A DNA stretch of 64,000 bases from assembly GCA_006384855.1 (NCBI GenBank), contig VCJN01003585.1:107427-171426 (forward strand), read 5' to 3'. The first letter of the stretch is position 1; each line of letters opens with the position of its first letter. A program made the position numbers and the translations under genes. The notes beneath the pieces are model-generated. The model was not told the origin of the DNA, did not search any database, and saw only the letters and a program-made list of their open reading frames with translations. This DNA is from Tetraselmis striata (lineage: Eukaryota; Chlorophyta; Chlorodendrophyceae; Chlorodendrales; Chlorodendraceae). Shown in pieces: positions 35,643 through 47,100 of this stretch.

Positions 35643-36850
35643 TTAGCAGGCACGGTACGGCGCAATTACGGTGCTAGCGCTAATATGTCCGGTGCTAATA
35701 TGCCGTACCGCCTGAGGGGCTGCATCTACCCCGCAACACCTCGAGAAGTTGCATCGACATCGTACTGTCTCCCGCACGGCACCTCCGCGTGAAGTTCCCG
35801 ACACAACCATCCCGGGTAGCGTTGCTCCCGCATGCTGCTTCGTCGTGTGCTTAAAAGCACCAGGGGCTTGTCTGTCCCCACCTGCTTTTGTCACGGCGCA
35901 CCGACCATGGGGTCGCACCGCGACAAAGCTCGTGTCTTCGTAAGGTCTTTGGTCTTTGGTTTTACAAGCCACTCCGAAGTGATGCCCCGGGCTCAGCTGC
36001 AGGACAGGTCTGGTTGGCAGGGAGGCGGTCGACGATCGTTCAGAAGGCACCGTGAGCCGGATCTTTGCGCCGACAAGCAACCAGTGTCCCACTACACGGA
36101 CAACCGTTCGACTGATCGGGGGGCGCTCATCACAACTCGCGACACAAGAGTCCCCCACGCCGCCGGCCTTCGGCTCGCCTGTGAAGAAGGCCGCCATTTC
36201 CGGGCGGGAGTTTTGCGCCGGTGGAACTTGCGGCTTCAATGCGTTACTCCGCGCCACAAACGGGGTGCCCCTACCTCGCAACCCCAAGAACATGGATGGT
36301 CGGTGCCAACCGGCTACCACTGCATTCCACCTCTGGGCACCCGCGTTGTTCGGCGCCATCAGGCCGCCCGCCCTACACCATGTGCCTCCCGGTTGTGTCT
36401 TTTGTGTCTGTTGTTGTGCCTCCAGGTGCCCACGGGTCTCTTTCGCGGGGTGAGGTGTTGGCGACCGGCACTGGCATCGGTGCGGTGGGCGCTACTCACG
36501 TTGCTCGCCCCTGCCCGACGCTGCCCGTCGCTTGCTCCAAGGGAGGATGGGAAGCGTGCGCCGCCATTCCGCCGCACATAACCGGTTGGCGTTGGTCCCT
36601 CCGAGGGCACAGGAGGCATGCCGAACTCGGCGGGCGCCGCCGCTGTCGAATCCCGCTTGTTCTCGGGCACCGTACCCTCCATCACATGGTTGTATATGTG
36701 ATAGGCGTAGAAGGCGGACTGGTCCGCCATGGCTGCGGAGGTTGCACCTAGCACGTTGCGGGCCATCGTCGGGCGCCCGCTGGCACCCCGGTACACCCGG
36801 CTGCCCGACCACCGAAAACAACCGGGGCCGCCCGCTCATCGTAGCGGTCA
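35643..36850 (-). other. Adjacent minus-strand open frames of unknown origin
   Basis: Frames of 145 codons (36359-36796) and 238 codons (35643-36359) abut in different phases, GC-rich and without introns. Parts read smoothly (QSAFYAYHIYNHVMEGTVPE; VGHWLLVGAKIRLTVPSE), but I find no domain and the join requires a frameshift. A decayed element ORF or a chance GC-rich frame are both possible. Confidence 0.2.
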
Positions 36851-37739
36851 ACGCTACCCGTCACCGAGCAGGTGGGGGTCGACGCGGCTGGCAGTGAAGG
36901 ACAAGGAGATGGGGACGGAATAGTGATGCGCAGCCAGGCCGCCACACGGTGAGTGCCGCAGGACGACGTGCGTGCGCACATGACGCGGCGCGTGACGGGG
37001 GACCCGCGTCATGCTCGTCGCGTCGCGCCACCGCCACAATCCGGGGCATCGCTATCGAGCAAAAGCCGCAACCGCATGCACGTACCGTAGAGCATGTCAA
37101 AGGGAGTGGCAAAAACCTCCCGTACACGAAGAAAAAGAAACCGGACCGTTTAACGCTACGTGCGGCGCGCGCGAAATGCTTAACACCTCGGGCCGCTCGT
37201 ACTCGCAAAATACAGGCGGTCGCGCGCGTCTGGCGGTATTCGGGCGGGTATTTCATTATTATGGCGGGTTATGGCGGTATTATGGCGTAGACGAAAGTGC
37301 TAGCGATACGGGTCTTCCAGGTGGAGGAGAGGCGCAGTGTAGTGGAGATAGCCCGGCCTATGGGTCGGAGTTCACGGAGCATAGCGGAGTTGTGTGCCGT
37401 AAATTTTATTAAGTGTCATTGTGGTGGGCGGACCCCTAGGATTTTATACGGTTGGTCAGGGGGGAGGGGGTCTACGGATTCGAGATGGCCTAATACTCCG
37501 AGGAGGCGCAGGTGGGAAAATTGTTGGGAGAGGGCCGCCCGGTTGGTGGCTGGGGGAGAGGGGTTTTGGTCTATTCCATAGGGCTCCGGTGGCCTTGCAT
37601 TTGGAGGCTTCTACCGACATTTTTGTGTATTCGCTGATTCGGAGAGTTTTAAAGTTGGAGTTTTATGTCCGCTATTGTGGATGTGGTAATGCTTATGTCG
37701 TCCGCAAAGCGCGCAGTACATAAGGTCACTGTGCGGTTG

Positions 37740-38010
37740 TTAACTGTGTGCGATACTTAGTCACGCCGGCACCCGCGCCCGCATAGTATGCGCTAGGTCC
37801 GCGCCCGCCTCACTAAGAGGAAATATACCCACTGCGAGAATCGAGCATGCGCACGGGCGTGCGCGCGTACGCAGAGCGCCGCTCATGCCTCATCCCAAAA
37901 GTAACAATGACGCTTTGTTTTGCTACCCGGTACCGGACGGCTCGCTATACCGCGTGGGGCACCAATTTGAAGTTGAGTTGTCAAGCATGTTCATTATTTG
38001 TCACGCATGT
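37740..38010 (+). repeat. Dispersed repeat, inverted partner at 41290-41590
   Basis: This block recurs in reverse complement at 41290-41590. Shared words include GCACGGGCGTGCGCGC, GAGAGCGCCGCT/CAGAGCGCCGCT, CGTGGGGCACC and GAGTTGTCAA..CATGTTCATTA. The identity is partial. There is no coding signature. The pair encloses about 3.3 kb. Confidence 0.6.
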
Positions 38011-38189
38011 AGGATCACACGGTCCGTCCACAACTAGCCGAGTACAAGTACCGCTTATCCTTTTTTATATCGCACGGTACGAGTATCGATCACGGACAAC
38101 CGAGTATCGTTAAGAGTACATGTACCATGATGGCGGCCCGCCGTGCGCATCTGCGGATAGATGCACTCACCATGATATAAAAAATACCC

Positions 38190-40430
38190 TCCCCCCCCCC
38201 CCCCCCCCCCCCCCCACTGCCCGTGTTAGGGGAAATGAGGCCGGCTGGAACACAGCGCCCAGTTGAGGTTAGGATATGCCATACGGGCGGGACAAGTGGC
38301 CCCACGCCCCCACGGGTGCTGCCGCATCTGCCATTGGCGGCGTCAGATATGTTGACGTCCACGCGGCATCTATTATATGGTGCGTCCCTCCGGAACATAG
38401 TACATCGTACAAAATAGAACGCCACCCAATAGTACATTCGTACAGTGTCATCAACGCAACGCCTTTTGAACATGAAAATATTTCTCTTTGCAGTACATTC
38501 GTACATAATATACAAATGTCACTGGATATTATGACCATATTTAGCGCCGTAGTTTTGACCCTATAACAAGGGTATATTCCAAGTTGCGTAATTGGACCAT
38601 TTTCACTAGATATTGCACCAAGTGCCGTGGAACCCGTGGGTTCCAAAACTGTGGACGAGCGCTCGGACGTTCTTGAAACCGACGCCGGCTACACCTGTGC
38701 CTTGCGAGGATCCCGTGCCGGAATCCGAACCGGGTGAGTATACAGTTCCTGAGGTGGGCGACCACCCAAAAATATTCTCATCCGGTTTGTCCCCGCGCAG
38801 ACTGATGATGATGCGTCCTGATTGGGGTCCGATGAGTTGATATGATGAATTTGTAGTTCTTAGTCACTTTGTAATTTGAGCCTTGCGGATGCTTTTTTAA
38901 CTTTAACCACTTGACACTAACTCAACCGATCTTGCGGACACTCGGTTGCATCCTAAGTAGAATATACGTACTGGCGGTGTCTCAGTGTCTGCCGCCCATT
39001 TGCAGGCGGGCATGGCTCGGAAATTTGATCGTTTTGAATTGCCGTGGATGTAGCTGTACGCAACATGCGGAGTGCAGCTTGAGACTGGCATTAGAAAGGA
39101 GAGCCACGAAAGCGCGCCGCGATTCCAGCAAGGCGGCAAACAAGGCCTTCCTGCAAGGCACACGCTCAGAATAAGCGATGCACGAGTTAGGGGTTGAAGG
39201 GGGCCGGGGGGGGGGGGGGGGGGGGCACTGGTGCTGGTTTTCCGTGCTGTAGGTAGCCCGCCGCATATATCATGCGGCGGGTAGTGTCAGTATGATTGCT
39301 CATTTTCTCGTCACGCTTACCGGCGCTCTGATACGATTCCCCACCCGCCCTCCCTTGGAGTTAAATTTGTTTTTTTACGTACCAAGATATATATTGTGAA
39401 TGTATGATCAATTTAGTGCATTGTGGTTATGGTACTGTGGTACTAGTTGTAGGATTTGCTTATGCGTTGCTCTGACTAATTGTGCTTACTTAGTAATGTG
39501 CATTTTGGTTGAACTGACGTTGCTAGCATACGACCACTAGCTGGGAGTTGATGAATGATTACATAGAGGCAGCGGTTACCCGGCTCTCAGTTCAGGTAAC
39601 GAACATCCGTGTGACTATCGATCTGTATGGGTGGCAGAATGGGGCTACGTAATATCGAGTGTCTCAGTGTCTGCCGCCCATTTGCGGGCGGGCATGCCTC
39701 GGAAAATCGGATACTTTATACTGCCGTCGCGATTAAATCGGGGAGCCATGATCCCGCACTACTGATGGCGAACGTGATATCGTTGCAACGACACATATAT
39801 CGTCACGACCCCAGCCGTCGATCGGACGGGTATCCCACGGTGGTTGCTGATTTTCGGTCGATGTTCTTGGTGCACAAGACGACTGTGGGACAGCAGCGGG
39901 GCAGCGTTGATTCAACTACGCGGCCAAATAGTGTTGCATCGATGAAATTAATGGTAAAATATCGGTGCACCAATAAATTCCGGCACCTTAATGATTATCA
40001 TCCGGGCAGCAGTAGGTCCCACCACCTAAATACCAATGCACTACTGATAAGTAAATCCCACGCCTAAATACGGATTCGTGGTGACATTCATGATATGTTT
40101 GATGCACCGAGTTTTGATCTTGATGCGGGCGGGGCCTTAGCCGGGACGCCGTTGAACGCCACATGGACGGGCGTCCCAGTGTCGAGCGGCATTGCGCGTG
40201 TTCCATGGGGATGTGCCCGAATTGACGAGCAATGGTTCACCTGCCGCCGCCCTGCCGCCGCAAAACATTTGGCCGCCAACTTCTAACCAGCAACGGCGAC
40301 TGGTTTTGGCAATCAAATGCCATGCTGGCACGTCGAGAGATCGACAACTCAGGAGATTATTTTTAAGAATTCTAAGGAGTTGTACACGTGTACAGTTAGA
40401 TGTTCCCGCGTACAGCGCCCGTAGCATGAT
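38190..40430. other. Intergenic repeats, no gene seen
   Basis: It holds a C24 tract at 38192-38215 and a G21 tract at 39206-39226. A 50-bp direct repeat containing GTGTCTCAGTGTCTGCCGCC occurs at about 38977 and 39656. Open frames of up to 146 codons carry no domains. Confidence 0.5.
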
Positions 40431-40845
40431 TGTGAGGAGATATTCTCACGATACATATACGATACACTCTCGCAGTGAGTCATCCACGGATCCTCCGCGC
40501 TTGTGATAGAGCGCGCCTATCAAAAGCTACCTCCTGGCATTAAAGCGCGGAGTCCACGGATCGAATCCCGGTGTGGGTCGGTTCGCGGATGTCACGCATT
40601 ACAGACGATATGATATGACCAACTAGCCGTGTCATATCACGAAAATCCATGATATGACCCACTAACAATGTCATGTCATACCGTGGCCAACTAACAGTGC
40701 CAACCGCTACACCTACCTTTCTGGGGGATGGAATGTGAGGAGATATTCTCACGATATATATACGATACACTCTCGCAGTGTGCCATCCACGGATCCTCCG
40801 CACTTGTGATAGAGCGTGGCTATCAAAAGCTAACCTCCTGACAGT
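40430..40845 (+). repeat. Direct repeat of about 110 bp with hairpin, two copies
   Basis: Copies at about 40430-40540 and 40735-40845 share TGTGAGGAGATATTCTCACG (a small stem-loop), ATACGATACACTCTCGCAGT, CATCCACGGATCCTCCGC and CTTGTGATAGAGCG. The second copy is followed by AATGTGAGGAGAT again near 41057. Between the copies, 40556-40580 has a box-B-like GGATCGAATCCCGG, so a tRNA-related origin is possible. Confidence 0.6.
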
Positions 40846-41289
40846 GGTAGAAGCACAGTGGTAAAAGCTACCACTATTTGTCGTTGACAAACATTCACTC
40901 CGGAGTTTCAACCCTGAAAATCTGCCATGCTGATTTTCAGCGTAGTGTGACTATCACTTGACAATGGCATATGTTGCTGCTGCATATGATTACACACTGC
41001 ACTGCCATACACTTTTCCACATATATCACCGTCAATTGACACTTTATGGCGAGGAGGAATGTGAGGAGATCATGTTAGGGTAACAACCATAGACCTTGAC
41101 CTCACTAAATGCCCTCCTACGTAATCTCATTAGCACTGCTGACTAGATTACCAGACACGCTTGACAACGCCGGCGTGGCATCCCGCCGACTGCTGAATAT
41201 ATACCAAAGCGCAGACCACCTTGTAAATAATTCACTTTTCACCACCACCAACTATGGAGCCGACTATTTCGCCGCCATGCATGATGGAC

Positions 41290-41590
41290 AATGTATTACA
41301 TGAATCAAAAGTAATGAACATGTTTTGACAACTCAACCTCAAATCGGTGCCCCACGCGGGACAACGAGCCGTTCGATACCGGGTATATATAAGACAACAA
41401 AGCATCATTATTACTTCCGGACTGCGGCCTGAGCATATAAGCGGCGCTCTCCGTATGCGCGCACGCCCGTGCGAAGGTTCGATTATCGCAGTGAGCATAT
41501 TTCCTCGAAATAATGAGGCGGGCCCGCCTCACGCGAACCACGGCGGTGCGCGGACTTGGCGGGCGCAGGTGCCGGTGCGACTAATCGCCG
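41290..41590 (-). repeat. Dispersed repeat, partner of 37740-38010
   Basis: Reverse-complement relative of 37740-38010, with matching words in the same order. The downstream region to 43700 (41600-43700) shows only unsupported frames, GC-rich patches near 42780-42980 and no gene I can defend. Confidence 0.55.
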
Positions 41591-44045
41591 TCCTATCATA
41601 TATAACCAAATCACTGATTTGGAAACCCGCTTTCGCCCGTACGAGAATAGCATGCATGAATGCATCCTATCCTGACCAAATAGCGACCTTGTTTGTATGT
41701 CTCGCAATTTCAACTGATGACGCCATCCGCGCATGTAACGGTAGCCGCTCCTCCCCGCCGTTGTGGGTAGCGGCTCGGAGCCCCGCCCGTGCGCATTGTT
41801 ACCGTACTCAATGACGGTATCGCATTGCGCCACTTACATGTGGCACCCGCCTACCACCATGGCACCGCTCAAACTGGCGCACACACGGCGGGCGCGTCCG
41901 ACTGTTCGCCGCCCGCCATGTGTTCCTCGTCGTCATCGGTTGGGATGAGAGCGAAGAGATGGTCCTCTTTCTGTACGCTAGCTGTACGAAAGCTAGCTAG
42001 CTTTCTGTATGCCCCTAGGCGAGAAACGTTGACTGACTTTCGGGTTGGGGCGGTCGCCTCGACGTAGGCGGCCGAAGACGCAGTAGACGGGTAATGGCGG
42101 CCGGGTGGTGGGTGTGCCACCGGTGGAGCGCTGGCCGCAGGTGGGCCACCCGTGGGCGGCGGCGAGTTCGTTACACACGACAGCTGCGAGCCGCCGTGCG
42201 ATGAACGATGGGCGCATGTGCGCCGTCCATCCAGTCTCTTTTACGCACCGACCGTTACGCAACCAAATAGGAAACGCGAGTGATTTGGTCACTCGCTGAG
42301 GTCCGAATTACAGCAGGAGCCTCGCTCGTGATTTGACCACCAATCCAAACACTCGCCATGACCAAATGGCGATTTGGTTTCCCAAATCACTATGGGATCT
42401 GCACCGTACGATTAACGAGTACTGACGTCATCAAGGATCCTACGGCCACGATCTTTTTAATGTACGGGTTACCAAATTAGTCAGGATCGCTATTTTGTTA
42501 GGATAGGACGGGGGTAATAATAAGTACCGCACACAGTCTACAGCCGCACAGTGACCCTACACATGAACTGCGCGCTTATATTGCGCGGTGGATTTGTTAC
42601 TGCCCTTTTTGTATTTCACACCAAAAAGGACAGCTACAAAATAACGGTCAGCCCTGGGTCAGCAGGAAAAAACCCGCCCGCTGCTGGATATTTGAAATAT
42701 ACAAGTACACCCGTTGCATGAGTGTACACGTGGAATCCAGAGCCGCATGGATCAATCGTAGTAGTCGCTACAATGTACAGCCCCTGAGCCCCGCGTCCGC
42801 CGACCCGGGGCGAGGCATCCGTCGACGGACGGGTGGCGAGCCGGACGAACGACGGCGTCGGCGTCCGGTGACCGGTCCACGTGGCGGGCTCGGCGCTTCG
42901 CGCCATGCCCGCCCCGTATACCTGACGACCGACCTGACCGGCGGCGGCCGGGCGGCCGGGCGGGCGGCCGACCGGTACCCGTACCGGTAGTCAGCACTAA
43001 AGCCCAATCCCGCGTAATTTATTAGGCCTTCACGGGATTATTTATGACGGAATATATAACGGATAACTTTTCGTTCTGTCTATGCGGAACCGTTCCGAAA
43101 GTCGGCGACAGACAGACTCACGCACATACTCACCTCGTACAGGATAATTAATATGGCAGGATATAATCACGAGTCGGGATAATATACCGCCAGTCGTACG
43201 TAATGTAATCGTTTTTTTCGCCCTCTGGCGGAGTCATATTGCAACGGGGACAATGTACAGGGACGACGGGCACGGCGCCACCCTGCAAGTACCCGTGTTG
43301 CATCATATAACAGGGGGAAAAACGTTTTACATTTTGGCAGAAACAAACGGATAAATGGCGTTTTAAATACCCGTAATGGAAAAATACATGAGCATATGAA
43401 AAACATCTCCAGCGTCCTAACGTCCTGAGTGACTGAGGCCGTGCGCGTCGACGGTATGGATGTGGCACGGCCTACGATGCGCACGCCAGGTGATGTAAAA
43501 AGCAGCGCGGTAATGGGGGAGGGGGTGATTATGATGGGAGCGGAGATGCATATGACGTATGTGTGATGATATTGAGGTAGTGCTTTGGGCCGGCTGCCGG
43601 CGCCCCACAGGCCCGGGGGTTGGGTAGCCCTCATATCGAAAAGCGAAGAAAACAAAATGTTTAAAAAAACATTTGCAATAAAACATTGGAAACAGCGTTC
43701 TAAAATCTGGCCTGGATGATTTATACAACACTGCGCCCGGTACGCGTTACCCCCCACAGATGCGAGATTGCTACAGACAGGCGGCTAACTTCTTGCTGCT
43801 GGACAGCCGCTCCTGCGAGTCGAGCACCTGACTGCCCCCCCCCCCCCCCCCCCCCCCTTTCCCCCCGCCCCCGAGAGGTACTTTTCCGCCACCTTGAAAG
43901 GGTGCGCTGGAGGTTCCCAGTGGCCACGCCCCTGCTACACTGGCCCACGAGGCTGCTGTCGTGACCCTGGGGCAACGCCTTTTACTGCGCAGGCTAGTGC
44001 ATGTGGCACCCCCTGTACATCCGTATGTGTAGTGTAGCATGTAAG

Positions 44046-44081
<36 letters not shown>

Positions 44082-44131
44082 CCGTCGCTGCAGCAGTGTC
44101 CACGCGGCGTATCCAGCAAGGCATCACCTGG

Positions 44132-47100
44132 ATGAAGCGCATCAGAGCACCTGTGCCGGCGTTGCTGCTGGCCGTGCTCGTCGTTGAACACGCCGCGGGG
44201 CAGCAAGGGACGCCGCCGCCACCAGCCAACTGTACCACCCCGACCGGCGAGGCGCCGTGGTGCGCGTCGCTGGGAGGCGTGCTGTGCAGCGCAGAGGGGG
44301 CACCTAGCACTCGATACAGAATTTCGTGCCCATCCACCTGCCGAGCTTGCGAGGTGCGTTTGCGGCTGCTGTTCCCGCTTCAAAAGGACGGCGAGGGGAA
44401 ACTCGCATCGTTTGCTGCGCTATGGCGACAACTTGCTCCTTGGTTACGAGAGCGAAGTTGTGCCCGATGCGCGCCAAGCTTGACAATCATTTACATTATC
44501 TGGGGAAAATAGCGACATATCCGCTTGACCACCCATCTTGACGCGTATTTTGCCCGCTGCGCGTGTAGCCCTATGATGCAGCGGTGGCGGAAGCGTTAAA
44601 GACGGAGCTCACGTCGGAATTCCGCACCGGGTTCGTTCTGACTGCAAACCCGGACGAGGATGCGCTGGTGAGGTCCAGGCTGAGGGGCTGGGACACCTGG
44701 CTGCGGTACACCGGTGCCGACACCGTCGGCATCCCTGTCGGCAACGGGTTTGTACGGATTAATCACACGTCAGTGGTTGCAACCTCGGATGTTGGCGCGC
44801 CAGACTGTGCCGAGTACGCGCGCTTGGCACAGACCCTCATCGGCGACCACAAGGCGCGTAGCTGGCCCTCCCCGTCATTCCATGCCGCGCTCCTGGCCGA
44901 AATGCTGGTAGGATTGCTTCTTGATCTCTCACTAAGTTCTCGATATATATCAATGCCACTGCGCTGCGCTGCAGATCCAAGCCGCCGTCATCACGCACAA
45001 CAACTGCAAGACCCAGCTGTCGCAGACCTATCACGAAGGCGGGGTCCTCCACCTTATTCAGAGCGGGACACCCATGACCCTGCAAGATGGCAGCGAATAC
45101 CTGAACAAGCACTCTTGGTAGGTCGCTGCGCAAGCCTCTGCGTCTGGCCTCTCTGCAGCCACCTCCCTATGCGTCCCAGCGTAGTCTTGCTCACCCTGAG
45201 CATGCTTGTGGCTTTCCTTGCATTGGCCAGGTTCATGCACTTGGACTCCAATGAATACCCGCAACTCTTCCTGCAAAGCATGTCCCGCAAGGGACATCGC
45301 AAGGTCGCAGTGTTGTGGCGTGCATCGCACCCTTGGACGTCCTCCTCCTCCAAGTGCGCGGCTGCATGCTGCTCCCGCTGGCTTTGTGACGAGAGAGTGC
45401 ATGGGCCAGCGGCACGTGCCTTGTGCATTTTGGGCCGCTGACAGAGCTACCAAACGCCCAGGTACATCATCGACAACTACATCAGCAAGTACAACATGGA
45501 GCTCGCCTACGCGGACTCCTACGAGCAGGGCGCGGGCAGCATCTCAGGTGCAGATGACGAGTATCTGGAGCTGTACGACACAGGGGTGTGGGACGCCATG
45601 CTGCAGGTGGTTCCTGCTGGCCGTGGCACTTCTCTGCAATTGCAGGGACAGGGGGGGAGGGTGTGCGGTGGGGTCATTGGCTTGGGAGGGGGTGGATCAA
45701 ATGGATGTATACTCGCCTGCTACTGCGGATGCAAGTTACCAGCAGCAGCAGCAGCAGCAGCAGCGGGTTCCAGTGACCCTGCCTAGTGATCCATGAAACC
45801 CTGCCTTGGCATGTGTTTCTTCGACACGGCACAACCTGTGGAGCCCCTCACGCTACTGCCCCGTCTCCCCGCGCTTGCCTTCCCGCAGGAGGCTGCGGAC
45901 TCCGGCGCAGAGGTGCTCGTGGTGTACTGCATCGGCGAGGGCGCGTCGATCCTGAAGCGCATGAAAGCGCTGGGCATCAGCTTTGAGGGCGTCTTCATGA
46001 CAGTGTCTCCCACCTGGCCCACCTGGCCTGCTCTGATGGGCACAGACGGCGACTACGTGATCACTCCGGCGCAGTGGAGTGAGAAGGGGGTGACTCCCTG
46101 CGACGTGTTTGGCTCATCGACGGAGTATGCTGCTGTGTACGAGAAGTTCAACAACCTGGCCGCAGAGTACACTGCGGCGTCGTTTTCTGCCGCCGGCGTG
46201 ACCTTTCAGCTGGCGATTCAGGAACAGGGATCCACAGACCCGGAGAAGCTCCTGGCTGCTATCAAGGCCATGTCGCGCGATACAATGATTGGGCGCCTGC
46301 GCTTCTCGTTCGCGCAGCGCAACTTCGGGCGCCCTCCGGTTGGGCTGCAGCATCAGGTCCGCTGGCGCCAAAAGGGGGGGGGGGGGGGGGGGGATATTCA
46401 CTACCGGGTTCATAGGGATGTATTGACTTTGCTGATAAATGGCGAGGCTATTTGGTAGCCAGACAACCAAATTATCCTCTGAGATTCATGGCACAAAAAC
46501 CGGTTATGAAACCAACCCTATGTATATGATACTGCTAAGATAATAAAATCTAGCCACCTTCTAGTACGGGTGCCAGCACGGCAATAATAAAAACACTGCA
46601 AATGAGAACCGGCCCTGCATGCCAGAGGTCAGATGTAGACGAGACTATAGCGGAAACTATGGCGAAATGTTTTTATAGATCGTATGCAAGCACAATTTGA
46701 GGCTTATGAGAAAGGGTCTTTTAAGCGCCCCGGCACCACAGGTAAGGTGCTTTCGCATAATAGCCCGTAGCTCAAGGGTGTGAATGCTTCAAGTGCATAT
46801 GACAGACTGAAGTGCACACTATCCACCGGCTTCACCGCAAACACAGGAAATCCGCCATTGCGCACCGCATGACGCAAATCGTGCTGTGCTCCCATCGCCG
46901 CAGAACGGAGTGAGCTATGTGGTGTATCCTGAGGCTATGGCACAGACGTCCGTCCAGCCGTTTGTGGACTGGGGATGTCGCGAGTTCTTCAAAGCCCGTA
47001 GCCAGCAGTGCACGGACGATCAGCTGGCCACACTCCGGCGCTGCTCTGCCAAATACAGGGGGCTGCAGCTCATTGCTGACGACGCGTGCTCTATCAGTAC

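Noticed and set aside
38690..38740. Another tRNA-derived SINE (box-B-like GGTTCGGATTCC on the minus strand)
   Set aside because: No matching box A and no similarity to the SINE body, so it is too weak to call.
43167..43757. 196-codon minus-strand open frame
   Set aside because: It crosses AT-rich and low-complexity DNA, has no domain or splice partner, and its composition changes along its length. It is probably chance.
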